Positions 1 through 6,095 of a stretch of 9,747 nucleotides of DNA are shown in pieces (within the stretch, counting starts at the first letter, position 1; each line of letters opens with the position of its first letter). The stretch is from DASSFZ01 sp036514635 (GTDB taxonomy: Bacteria > Chloroflexota > Anaerolineae > Fen-1058): NCBI GenBank assembly GCA_036514635.1, contig DATBWU010000406.1, positions 1-9,747 on the forward strand, given 5' to 3'. Made by a program: the position numbers and the translations under genes. Under the pieces are notes generated by a model. That model was not told the origin of the DNA and did no database searches. It was given only the letters and a program-made list of their open reading frames with translations.

Positions 1-3
1 ATC

Positions 4-27
4 AAGAAAAGCCGGATCAATCCGGCT
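4..27 (-). terminator. Hairpin with T-rich tail, likely terminator for - strand transcription
   Basis: AGCCGGAT at 10-17 and ATCCGGCT at 20-27 are perfect inverted repeats, giving at least a 7-bp stem with a TCAA loop. The four A bases at 7-10 become a T tract directly after the stem on the - strand (TTTTCTT), the usual form of an intrinsic terminator. On the + strand no T run follows it directly. It could equally be one unit of a REP-like palindromic cluster, since a second palindrome of the same build follows 12 bases later. Confidence 0.45.
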
Positions 28-39
28 GAAGCGGCAAAC

Positions 40-67
40 AGCCTGCTTCAGCAGGCTTCGCTTTTTC
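40..67 (+). terminator. Hairpin plus T run, likely intrinsic terminator of the gene upstream of the window
   Basis: AGCCTGCT at 40-47 and AGCAGGCT at 50-57 are perfect inverted repeats. On the + strand they are followed by TCGCTTTTTC, a short T run. This is a good intrinsic terminator for a + strand gene ending left of the window. Together with the hairpin at 10-27 it would stop transcription in both directions. It would also separate cysT from whatever lies upstream, so cysT probably needs a promoter between here and 373. Confidence 0.5.
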
Positions 68-68
68 A

Positions 69-112
69 GCCCGGTGATTCACGGGAGCACTGCACCGCAT
101 GTGTCACCGGGC
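69..112. repeat. 9-bp inverted repeat (third palindrome of the cluster)
   Basis: GCCCGGTGA at 69-77 is perfectly complementary to TCACCGGGC at 104-112, with 26 bases between. It directly follows the two hairpins at 10-57. The cluster of GC-rich palindromes packed within about 100 bases looks like a REP-type extragenic element. I cannot count other genomic copies from this window. Confidence 0.4.
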
Positions 113-148
113 GTTGCCCACGAATTACCGAATGCTCTCTCAATCTAT

Positions 149-170
149 GATCTCCGTGTTCATCCGTGTC
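149..170. repeat. Fragment of a dispersed ATCCGTGTTCATC-type repeat
   Basis: This stretch contains TCCGTGTTCATC at 153-164, which recurs exactly at 6064-6075 inside the larger imperfect palindrome at 6021-6095. A related degenerate form rich in GGATT and CGCGGAT lies at 1222-1283. The MITE-like element begins immediately to the right, so it appears to have inserted into or beside this repeat. Confidence 0.45.
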
Positions 171-173
171 TTA

Positions 174-303
174 GAGCCTGTCTGAAAAGCAGGAGGATTG
201 CAGCCGGATCGCCGACTCACTTGCCCCCGCAGCGAAGCGGAGCGGGGGTAGTCGGCATTTTGACCGGCTGAAGCCGGTGCGCCCAGGCTTTTCAGACAGC
301 CTC
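174..303. mobile_element. MITE-like element, 130 bp, with 17-bp terminal inverted repeats and TTA duplication
   Basis: The left end GAGCCTGTCTGAAAAGC (174-190) and the reverse complement of the right end (287-303) match at 16 of 17 positions. Both ends are flanked by TTA, at 171-173 and 304-306, which fits a 3-bp TNA target duplication. The interior has no gene but folds well: GCCGACT 211-217 pairs with AGTCGGC 250-256, CCCCCGC 224-230 pairs with GCGGGGG 242-248, and ACCGGC 263-268 pairs with GCCGGT 273-278. A short non-coding element with matched ends would have to be moved by a transposase elsewhere. The TTA duplication and end sequence suggest the IS5 group (IS1031/IS427-like), which is an inference from memory of such ends. 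Confidence 0.65.
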
Positions 304-341
304 TTACGCGGTGGACGCCCGCGAGACGCGAGCTTCGAGCA

Positions 342-357
342 ACTTTTCAGACAGGCG
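342..357. repeat. Extra copy of the MITE end next to the cysT start
   Basis: CTTTTCAGACAGGC at 342-355 repeats the right end of the MITE-like element in the same orientation. Its reverse complement fits the left end at 174-190 at least as well as the paired right end does. It is followed by GCTAG, so a TA-containing target site is again possible. It may be the outer end of an older, larger element covering about 174-357, or a leftover from a neighbouring insertion. It lies 16 bases before the cysT ATG, so it forms part of the cysT leader. Confidence 0.5.
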
Positions 358-373
358 CTAGAGACCAAAGCAA

Positions 374-1222
374 ATGACGATCCTGGCTTCAACCAACCGG
401 CCAACCAGCCAAAGTCTGCTTTGGAGTCGCTGGGGCGTGCGCGGCCTGGCCTTGTCCTACGTGCTGCTCATGCTCGTCATTCCGCTGATCGTAATCGCTC
501 AAGATGGTCTGCGAGAGGGCGTCGAAGGCATGTGGCGCGCGGTATCTCAGCCCGTCGCATCCAGCGCGCTGGGTTTGACAGTGTGGACCGGCGCGGTCAT
601 GGCGCTGATCAACGGCGTGATGGGACTGCTCACGGCGCACGTGCTGGTGCGGTACACCTTCCCCGGTAAAGCGCTGCTCAACGCCATCATCGACCTGCCG
701 CTGGCGATCCCGACGCTGGTGACCGGGGTGATGCTCGTCGTGCTCTACGGCCCGCAGGCGGCGCCGGGATCGTGGCTGGATAAGACACTGGGCCTGCGAA
801 TCATCTTCGCGCCGCCGGGCATCATCCTGGCGCTGCTCTTCATCACCTACCCGTTCGTCGTGCGCACGGTGCAGTCGGTGCTCCTCAGCCTGGAGCGCGA
901 GCAGGAAGAAGTGGCGGCGACGCTCGGCGCGAGCAGCTGGACGATCTTCCGGCGCGTGATCTTCCCGGAGCTGGCGATGCCGTTGTTCAGCGGCATGTTG
1001 TTGAGCTTCGCGCGCGCCGTCGGCGAGTTCGGCGCGATCGTGATCGTCGCGGGCAACATCCCGTTGCGCACGCAAACGGCAGCCGTGTACGTCTTCGGCG
1101 AAGTCGAGTCGGAGAACCGGATGGCTGCCAGCGCGATCTCGGTGGTGATGCTGGCCCTGGCCTTCGGGCTGGTGTTTCTCGTCGATCAACTTCAGAAACG
1201 CACACGACGGCGGGCGGGGTGA
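374..1222 (+). CDS. cysT: Sulfate/thiosulfate ABC transporter permease CysT (CysU)
   Basis: Inner-membrane permease of 282 aa, normal for the family. It would pair with CysW to form the channel for sulfate or thiosulfate, which the CysA ATPase drives and a periplasmic or lipid-anchored binding protein feeds. There are about six hydrophobic segments, the first near residues 24-42. The cytoplasmic EAA loop that docks on the ATPase is visible from about residue 178 (EEVAATLGASSWTIFRRVIFPEL). It is followed by the ARAVGEFGA motif and AGNIP, typical of CysT. The start is the ATG at 374; no clear Shine-Dalgarno sequence precedes it, and the MITE-derived sequence ends only about 16 bases upstream. 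cysW follows on the same strand. Molybdate permease ModB is related, but the CysT/CysW pairing makes sulfate much more likely. Substrate assignment is by family only. Confidence 0.9.
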   Translation: MTILASTNRPTSQSLLWSRWGVRGLALSYVLLMLVIPLIVIAQDGLREGVEGMWRAVSQPVASSALGLTVWTGAVMALINGVMGLLTAHVLVRYTFPGKALLNAIIDLPLAIPTLVTGVMLVVLYGPQAAPGSWLDKTLGLRIIFAPPGIILALLFITYPFVVRTVQSVLLSLEREQEEVAATLGASSWTIFRRVIFPELAMPLFSGMLLSFARAVGEFGAIVIVAGNIPLRTQTAAVYVFGEVESENRMAASAISVVMLALAFGLVFLVDQLQKRTRRRAG

Positions 1223-1290
1223 TTGTCCACGAATCTACACGACTGATAATTAGCGGGGATTCGCGCGGATTCGCGGATTAAACGTGTGGC
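1223..1290. repeat. Intergenic dispersed repeat between cysT and cysW
   Basis: The spacer holds GTCCACGAATCTACACGA and then GGGGATTCGCGCGGATTCGCGGATTA-like sequence, with a direct repeat GATTCGCG at 1259-1266 and 1269-1276. The wording resembles the repeats at 149-170 and 6021-6095 (ATCCGTG and CGCGGATT units). It also creates the in-frame GTG at 1284, a possible false start for cysW. No terminator is visible here, so cysT and cysW can still be cotranscribed. Confidence 0.45.
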
Positions 1291-1295
1291 AGATC

Positions 1296-2126
1296 ATGAG
1301 CAAACCAGCGATAGCCTCACCGCAACTTCGACAGGGCTCGTGGCCGCGCCGGGGCCTGATCGGGATCGTGCTCGTGTACGTGGCATTCCTGATCCTGGCC
1401 CCGATGGCCGGCCTGATCGCAGGCGCATTTCAACACGGGCCGAGTGCGGTCATCGCCGCGTTGACCGACCCGAATTTGCTCGCGGCTTTCGGGCGGACGC
1501 TGTCCATCGCCGTGATCGTCGTCGTAGTCCACACGATCTTCGGCACGGCGGTCGCCTGGGTGCTCGTCAGACATCGCTTCCGTGGGCGTGACCTGATCAA
1601 CGGCCTGATCGATCTGCCGTTCGCCATGTCGCCCGTCGTCGTCGGCTACATGCTGCTCCTGCTGTTCGGGCGGCGCGGGCTGCTCGCGCCGGTGCTCCAG
1701 GCGCTCGACATTCAAGTAGCATTTGCGCTGCCGGGCATGATCCTCGCCACGCTGTTCGTGACGATGCCGTTCATGATCCGCGAATTGATGCCCGTGCTGG
1801 AAGCCTTCGACATGGAGCAAGAGCATGCAGCGGCCACGCTCGGCGCGAGCGGCTGGCAGACGTTTTGGCGCATCACCGTCCCGGCGCTGCGCTGGGGCTT
1901 TGTGTATGGCATCGTGTTGACGTTCGCCCGGGCGCTGGGCGAGTTCGGCGCGGTGCTCATCATCGGCGGCGGCGTGGAGGGCGGCACCGACACGGCCACG
2001 CTCTACATCTATCACGCCCTCGAAGAACGGCAGTACGTCGCCGCCTACAGCACGGCATTGGTGTTAGGCATCCTCTCGCTTGCGCTCGTCCTCGGCACGG
2101 ACCTCCTACGCAAAAAGCGAAAGTAG
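1296..2126 (+). CDS. cysW: Sulfate/thiosulfate ABC transporter permease CysW
   Basis: Second membrane subunit of the sulfate importer, 276 aa from the ATG at 1296. An upstream in-frame GTG at 1284 would add four residues but lies at the edge of repeat sequence, so the ATG is preferred; neither has a good ribosome-binding site. The protein has about six membrane segments and a clear EAA loop from about residue 176 (EQEHAAATLGASGWQTFWRITVPAL), then FARALGEFGAVLIIGGG and TATLYIYHALE, which are characteristic of CysW rather than CysT. It lies 73 bases after cysT with only a repeat between. In most bacteria cysA follows cysW. Here the next gene, 73 bases on, is a histidine kinase, so the ATPase must be encoded elsewhere or upstream of the window. 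Confidence 0.9.
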   Translation: MSKPAIASPQLRQGSWPRRGLIGIVLVYVAFLILAPMAGLIAGAFQHGPSAVIAALTDPNLLAAFGRTLSIAVIVVVVHTIFGTAVAWVLVRHRFRGRDLINGLIDLPFAMSPVVVGYMLLLLFGRRGLLAPVLQALDIQVAFALPGMILATLFVTMPFMIRELMPVLEAFDMEQEHAAATLGASGWQTFWRITVPALRWGFVYGIVLTFARALGEFGAVLIIGGGVEGGTDTATLYIYHALEERQYVAAYSTALVLGILSLALVLGTDLLRKKRK

Positions 2127-2199
2127 GTTATAGTACGTGCTGCGTGCGACGACTCCACTACGAAAAGCCGGAACACGCACCACGAGTGGATTGTTCGCC

Positions 2200-4281
2200 A
2201 TGTCAGCCCGGAACCCTCTGCGCCGACCGCGCCTCGGCACACTCCTCGTCGGCATTAACGTCGGCCTGCTGCTACTCGCCATCGCGATCGTCACATTCAT
2301 GGCGGTAAGCCTGCTCCAGCAGCTCGCCGACGATCAGGCGCACGCCCGCGTGACGCAGGCCGGATCGAGCGCGCACCAGGCGGTGCTGCTGGCCGGCGCG
2401 GAAATCGCAAGCGACGCCCAGCTGCTCGGCGAGCGCCCCACTCTCCTGCGCCTGCTTCAGGCCGGCGACCGGGAATCGCTTTCGGCATTCCTATCGCAAT
2501 TCCAGCAGACGAGCCAGCGCGATGCCAGCGCCGTGTTTGTTAACGATCGCGTGTTCGCTCAAAGCGGCGCATCGCTGCCGTGGGATGCGCTGTGGGCAGC
2601 CCACCATGACGACGACAACGCCTTCATCGATCGGGCCGAGGCAGGCCTGCTGGTCGCCGGCGCACGGTCGCTCATTCAATCCGGATCGAATGCTGCGGTC
2701 ATGGTCGTCGTCCGGCTGGACGAGTCGTTCGCTCGTCGACTCAGCGACGAGATCGGAATGCCGGCGGCGGTTCTGGACGCGCAGGCGGTCTCACCGGCTG
2801 ATCCGTTGGTCGAGATTCGATCGGAGGTCGTGACCACAGGCAAGCCGGCCAGCGCGCGTCGCGATGAGATCGGAGCCTACATCGCCCTCTTTCCACTGCG
2901 CGCCTCGTCCGGTGAAGTCATCGGCCTCCTCGAAGCGCGGCTGCCCACGACCGGCGTCGGCGAGTCACTGCGCCAGTTCGCCCAGGCGCTGCTCGGCCTG
3001 ACGCTGATCGTCGCCGCGCTGGCGGCGTGGATCAGTTTTCTCTTTGGGCGATGGCTGGCCCGCCCCGTACATCGCCTCACCGAAGCGGCCGGGCGCATCG
3101 GCCACGGCGATCTGTCCACGCCGATCGCCGTCGCGCCCGGCGGCGAGATCGGCACACTCGCATCGACACTGGAAGACATGCGCAGCCGCCTGCTGCGCCT
3201 GACCGCGCACCTCCGCCAGCAGCAGGCCGAATCGAGCGCGATCATCACCAGCATTGTCGAGGGTGTGTTCAGCGTCGATCGCCAGCGGCGCATCCGGTTC
3301 GTCAATCCGCAGACAGCCGCGATGCTGGGCATCGACGCGCAGGCTGCCCTGGGGCGATTCTGCGGCGACGTGCTCAACCCGCGCGGGCCGGACGGGACAC
3401 GGCCCTGTGAAGAGCACTGCCCGATCGTCCACGCGCGGTTCCGATCCGGCGCGCGCGCCACCGAGCATCTGTTGTTGAACAGCGGCCAGCGGCGGACGGT
3501 GGTCATCACCAGCGCGCCGCCGGCAGAGAATCAGCAGGTGCAAGTGATGCGTGACGAAACCGAGGTCGAGGCGGCGCGCCGCCTGCGTGACGCCGTGCTG
3601 GCGAACATCTCGCACGAGTTCCGCACACCGCTCTCGGCGCAGCTCGCCTCGATCGAGCTCCTGCTCGATCAACTGCCCGACCTGGCAACCGAGCAGATCG
3701 CCGAGCTGGTTGTGCGCCTCCAGCGCGGCACGCTGCGCTTGACGCAGCTCATCGACAATTTACTGGAGAGTGTGCGGATCGAGGCGGGCGAGTATGCCAT
3801 TCGCCGCGACCCGGTCGCTATCGACGAAATCATCGAGGACGCGCTGGAATTCACCCGGCCGCTGATCGAGCAGCAGGAGCAAAGCGTGAACGTGGAGCTG
3901 CCTTATCCGCTGCCTGCGGTCTCCGGCGACGCGCGGCGGCTGACGCAGGTCTTCGTCAACCTGCTGGCGAACGCCAACAAGTTCGCGCCGCGCGGATCGA
4001 CGATTGGCATCGGCGGCACGGTCGAGCCGGGGAGCGTCACGCTGTGGGTTGAAGACGAAGGCCCCGGCATGCCGCCGTCGATGGCCGGGCAGTCGCTCTT
4101 CGAGCGTTTCGTGCGGTCGTCCTCCGAAGAGCCGGAGCAGAGCGGCGTGGGACTGGGATTGTGGATCGTGAAGTCGATCGTCGAGCGGCATGGGGGGCAC
4201 GTCGGCGCGTGCGATGGCACAGGTGGGCGCGGGACGCGCGTGTGCGTCACACTGCCGTCGCAACCGATGAACGACGAATAA
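2200..4281 (+). CDS. Membrane sensor histidine kinase (extracytoplasmic sensor, HAMP, PAS, HisKA, HATPase)
   Basis: A 693-aa kinase that would autophosphorylate on histidine and pass the phosphate to the regulator encoded next to it. From the ATG at 2200 the order is: TM1 about residues 12-34; an extracytoplasmic sensor region to about 262 with no motif I can name (Cache-like by size); TM2 about 264-283; HAMP about 284-336; PAS about 346-450; HisKA with the H-box ISHEFRTPL and phosphoacceptor H472; and an ATPase domain with N-box NLLANANKF (N587, N591), G1 box DEGPG (D619) and a GVGLGLWIV G2 box. All catalytic boxes look intact. The PAS has C388, C403 and C407 in an F-C / C-x3-CP arrangement that may bind a ligand or sense redox. 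An in-frame GTG at 2137 would add 21 residues, but ATG 2200 gives a normal short N-terminus before TM1 and has GAGTGGA upstream. The signal sensed is unknown. Confidence 0.88.
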   Translation: MSARNPLRRPRLGTLLVGINVGLLLLAIAIVTFMAVSLLQQLADDQAHARVTQAGSSAHQAVLLAGAEIASDAQLLGERPTLLRLLQAGDRESLSAFLSQFQQTSQRDASAVFVNDRVFAQSGASLPWDALWAAHHDDDNAFIDRAEAGLLVAGARSLIQSGSNAAVMVVVRLDESFARRLSDEIGMPAAVLDAQAVSPADPLVEIRSEVVTTGKPASARRDEIGAYIALFPLRASSGEVIGLLEARLPTTGVGESLRQFAQALLGLTLIVAALAAWISFLFGRWLARPVHRLTEAAGRIGHGDLSTPIAVAPGGEIGTLASTLEDMRSRLLRLTAHLRQQQAESSAIITSIVEGVFSVDRQRRIRFVNPQTAAMLGIDAQAALGRFCGDVLNPRGPDGTRPCEEHCPIVHARFRSGARATEHLLLNSGQRRTVVITSAPPAENQQVQVMRDETEVEAARRLRDAVLANISHEFRTPLSAQLASIELLLDQLPDLATEQIAELVVRLQRGTLRLTQLIDNLLESVRIEAGEYAIRRDPVAIDEIIEDALEFTRPLIEQQEQSVNVELPYPLPAVSGDARRLTQVFVNLLANANKFAPRGSTIGIGGTVEPGSVTLWVEDEGPGMPPSMAGQSLFERFVRSSSEEPEQSGVGLGLWIVKSIVERHGGHVGACDGTGGRGTRVCVTLPSQPMNDE

Positions 4282-4374
4282 ACGGATGCGCTCACGCAGA
4301 CGACCTGAGAGCATGTCATTGCTCGGGCTGAGTAGTTACGCCGACATGAGCGATGGATGATGATTCGCGCAAGC

Positions 4375-4383
4375 GAGGAAGAG
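4375..4383 (+). promoter_or_regulatory. Ribosome-binding site of the response regulator
   Basis: GAGGAAGAG ends four bases before the TTG at 4388. It is the best Shine-Dalgarno match on the + strand of the window. It supports TTG as the true start, because the receiver domain begins immediately (MKILAVDDD) and no in-frame ATG is better placed. Confidence 0.7.
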
Positions 4384-4387
4384 TGCG

Positions 4388-5077
4388 TTGAAAATTCTGG
4401 CGGTTGACGACGATCGCGAATTGTTGGGGCTGATCAGTTTCGCGCTGCGGCAGGCCGGTTATCTGGTGATCGAGGCCTCGAACGGTGTCGAAGCCCTGTC
4501 CGCTTTCGAGCGCGAGCAGCCCGACCTGGCGATCCTCGACGTGAATTTACCGGGGATGAGCGGCTTCGAGGTGTGCCGCCGCATCCGCGAGCAGTCGGCC
4601 ACGCGGATCATGATGCTCACCGTGCGGAACACCGAAGAAGACGAAGTGAAGGGTCTGGACCTCGGCGCGGACGATTATTTGACCAAGCCGTTCAGCCCGC
4701 GCACGTTGCTGGCGCGGGTGCGCGCGCTGCTGCGCCGATCGGACGTCGAGCGCCCGACCCCGGCGATGAGCGCCGGCGACTTGACGCTCGATGCGGAGCG
4801 CCAGGCGGTGAGCGTGCGCGGCCATTCGCCCGTGCGATTGACGAAACAGGAGTTCAGGCTGCTTCAATATCTGGTGGCGAACACCGGACACACGCTTCCC
4901 TTCGACCGGTTGACGAGTCACGTGTGGGGCTATCGGGGCCTAGAGGATCGACAACTGTTGAAGCAACTGGTGCACCGGCTGCGGCAGAAGGTCGAGAGCA
5001 ACCCGGCGGAGCCGCAGTACATCGTCACCGTGCCGGGCGTCGGCTACATGCTTCAACCCACACCGAATGACGAATGA
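4388..5077 (+). CDS. OmpR/PhoB-family response regulator
   Basis: A 229-aa DNA-binding regulator, the usual length for the family, starting at TTG. The receiver domain spans about residues 1-115, with the acidic pocket D7, D8 and D9, phosphoacceptor D51 (AILDVNLPGMSG), T78 and K100 (LTKPF), all intact. The C-terminal winged helix, about residues 130-224, includes LTKQEFRLLQYLV, a recognition-helix region QLLKQLVHRLRQKVE and the closing VPGVGYML. It follows the kinase by 106 bases on the same strand and is almost certainly its partner. The spacer contains a CATGTC/GACATG inverted repeat (4312-4317, 4343-4348), too weak to call an operator. The last residues (NDE and the stop) are encoded by the heptameric array that starts at 5065. 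Target genes are unknown; cysT and cysW are candidates only by position. Confidence 0.92.
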   Translation: MKILAVDDDRELLGLISFALRQAGYLVIEASNGVEALSAFEREQPDLAILDVNLPGMSGFEVCRRIREQSATRIMMLTVRNTEEDEVKGLDLGADDYLTKPFSPRTLLARVRALLRRSDVERPTPAMSAGDLTLDAERQAVSVRGHSPVRLTKQEFRLLQYLVANTGHTLPFDRLTSHVWGYRGLEDRQLLKQLVHRLRQKVESNPAEPQYIVTVPGVGYMLQPTPNDE

Positions 5078-5099
5078 CCACAGACGACCGACGAAAGAC
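5065..5099. repeat. Heptameric array, five units ending in GAC
   Basis: The units are GAATGAC, GAATGAC, CACAGAC, GACCGAC and GAAAGAC, back to back, with a degenerate sixth GAAGGCA. The array begins inside the end of the response-regulator gene and supplies its stop codon. Seven-base periodic arrays of this kind are known as short tandemly repeated sequences in cyanobacteria and some other filamentous bacteria; placing this one in that class is inference. Confidence 0.65.
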
Positions 5100-5110
5100 G
5101 AAGGCATGAT

Positions 5111-5138
5111 TCATCCTTCATCCCTCATCCTTCATCCT
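5111..5138. repeat. Heptameric array, four TCATCCY units
   Basis: TCATCCT, TCATCCC, TCATCCT and TCATCCT follow each other without gaps. On the - strand each unit reads as (A/G)GGATGA, so a TGA recurs every seven bases and falls in each of the three frames within 21 bases. The stop codon and last residues (MKDEG) of the converging acetyltransferase gene are made from this array. Confidence 0.7.
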
Positions 5139-6017
5139 TTGCCCCAGTCCCAGTTCAAGCACAACGATTGCGAAATCCTCGTTGCGATAACCTGCTTCGC
5201 GCAGTACGTCGATCAGTGGCAAACGATCAAGCACAAAGCCCTCGACCGATTTGCGGCCACTATCGGCGGCGTAGCGGCGCATGGCCTGAGCCAACTCGAT
5301 GATGGCGCTCGGCTCGCCTCCGTCGATGTGATGCCATAACAACTCGTTCCAGCCCTCTCTCACCTCGCCGATCGACCACGCGCGCAGGCCCGACGCGGCG
5401 GGGTCTCGCAAGCCGAACACCTCGCCGGCGGCAAGGTGTGCGCGCAGGCGCGATTCGGACAGCGCCATCCACTTCCAGGCGCGAGCGTAGAGTCTGCGCG
5501 TCGCCTGCAACGAAGACGAATCGAGCCACGACCTGAGCAGGGGCCAATCGGCGAGGGAGAGTCGCTCCGGCGATGCGAAGTCAGTCGATGCTTCCGCAAC
5601 GTGTGCAAGATAACGACCAACGGTTTGAAAGCTTGCCCGCTCACCGAGCATCCGGCTGGCGACGTTGCCCTCGCCAGTGGCATAGCGCAGCAGCGTGCCG
5701 CCGTGCTGCCGCGCCAATTCCACGTTGCGCTGATGCAATGCCTCGCCGATGCCCTTCTTGCGGTGCGCCGGATCAACACGCAGACCTTCCAGCCACAGTT
5801 CGCCTTCGCCCAGATCGGTCAACTTGGCGATCGCTACCGCTTGCCCATCCAGCTCGGCCGCCAGGAAGTGACCTTTCGGATCGGCCAGCCAGTCGTCGAA
5901 GACGTATTGAATGTAGTCCCCGTCGTCCTCGCCCCACGTGTGCGCGGTAAAGTCCAAGACGCGCGCTTTGTCCTCGATGGTCACGGATCGAAAGACGAGG
6001 TTCAGAGAATCAGGCAT
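5118..6017 (-). CDS. GNAT-family N-acetyltransferase, two-domain
   Basis: A 299-aa protein from the ATG at 6017. The N-terminal half (about residues 8-140) is a GNAT domain that would transfer acetyl from acetyl-CoA to an amine. The acetyl-CoA loop is seen as LRVDPAHRKKGIGEAL with R86-K-K-G-I-G91, after the usual beta strand ELWLEGLRV. The C-terminal half (about 150-299) is well conserved in style but has no motif I can name, and may be a degenerate second GNAT fold. The EGLRV-P-R-KG pattern and the overall length resemble NAT16-type (histidine acetyltransferase-like) proteins; this is tentative and the substrate is unknown. A longer reading from ATG 6074 adds 19 residues, all encoded by the dispersed repeat at 6021-6095, so I reject it as the ancestral start. 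No Shine-Dalgarno sequence is visible at either. The C-terminus is built from heptameric repeat. Confidence 0.8.
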   Translation of the reverse strand: MPDSLNLVFRSVTIEDKARVLDFTAHTWGEDDGDYIQYVFDDWLADPKGHFLAAELDGQAVAIAKLTDLGEGELWLEGLRVDPAHRKKGIGEALHQRNVELARQHGGTLLRYATGEGNVASRMLGERASFQTVGRYLAHVAEASTDFASPERLSLADWPLLRSWLDSSSLQATRRLYARAWKWMALSESRLRAHLAAGEVFGLRDPAASGLRAWSIGEVREGWNELLWHHIDGGEPSAIIELAQAMRRYAADSGRKSVEGFVLDRLPLIDVLREAGYRNEDFAIVVLELGLGQRMKDEG

Positions 6018-6020
6018 GTT

Positions 6021-6095
6021 TTTGGACGCAGATGGCGCGGATTCACGCAGATTATTGCTCTGATCCGTGTTCATCTGCGTTTGTCCGCGTCCAAA
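6021..6095. repeat. Dispersed imperfect palindrome spanning the end of one gene and the start of the next
   Basis: TTTGGACGC at 6021-6029 is complementary to GCGTCCAAA at 6087-6095, and ACGCAGAT at 6045-6052 to ATCTGCGT at 6073-6080. Shorter CGGA and ATCCG matches lie between. It shares TCCGTGTTCATC with 153-164. On the - strand it encodes the last residues and stop of the AI-2E-family gene and, if read, an ATG and 19 extra codons before the acetyltransferase start. Confidence 0.7.

Noticed and set aside
277..669. 130-codon open frame starting in the MITE-like element
   Set aside because: It runs in another frame through cysT, is Arg/His-rich and has no motif. The cysT frame carries the permease signature.
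389..1189. 266-codon open frame on the - strand opposite cysT
   Set aside because: His/Gln/Arg-rich antisense shadow of a well-recognised permease gene.
2137..2199. GTG start adding 21 residues to the histidine kinase
   Set aside because: The added residues are not hydrophobic or conserved in style. ATG 2200 places TM1 normally and has a purine-rich GAGTGGA upstream. The stretch also contains partly complementary words (GTGCTGCGTG against CACGCACCAC) more like a spacer.
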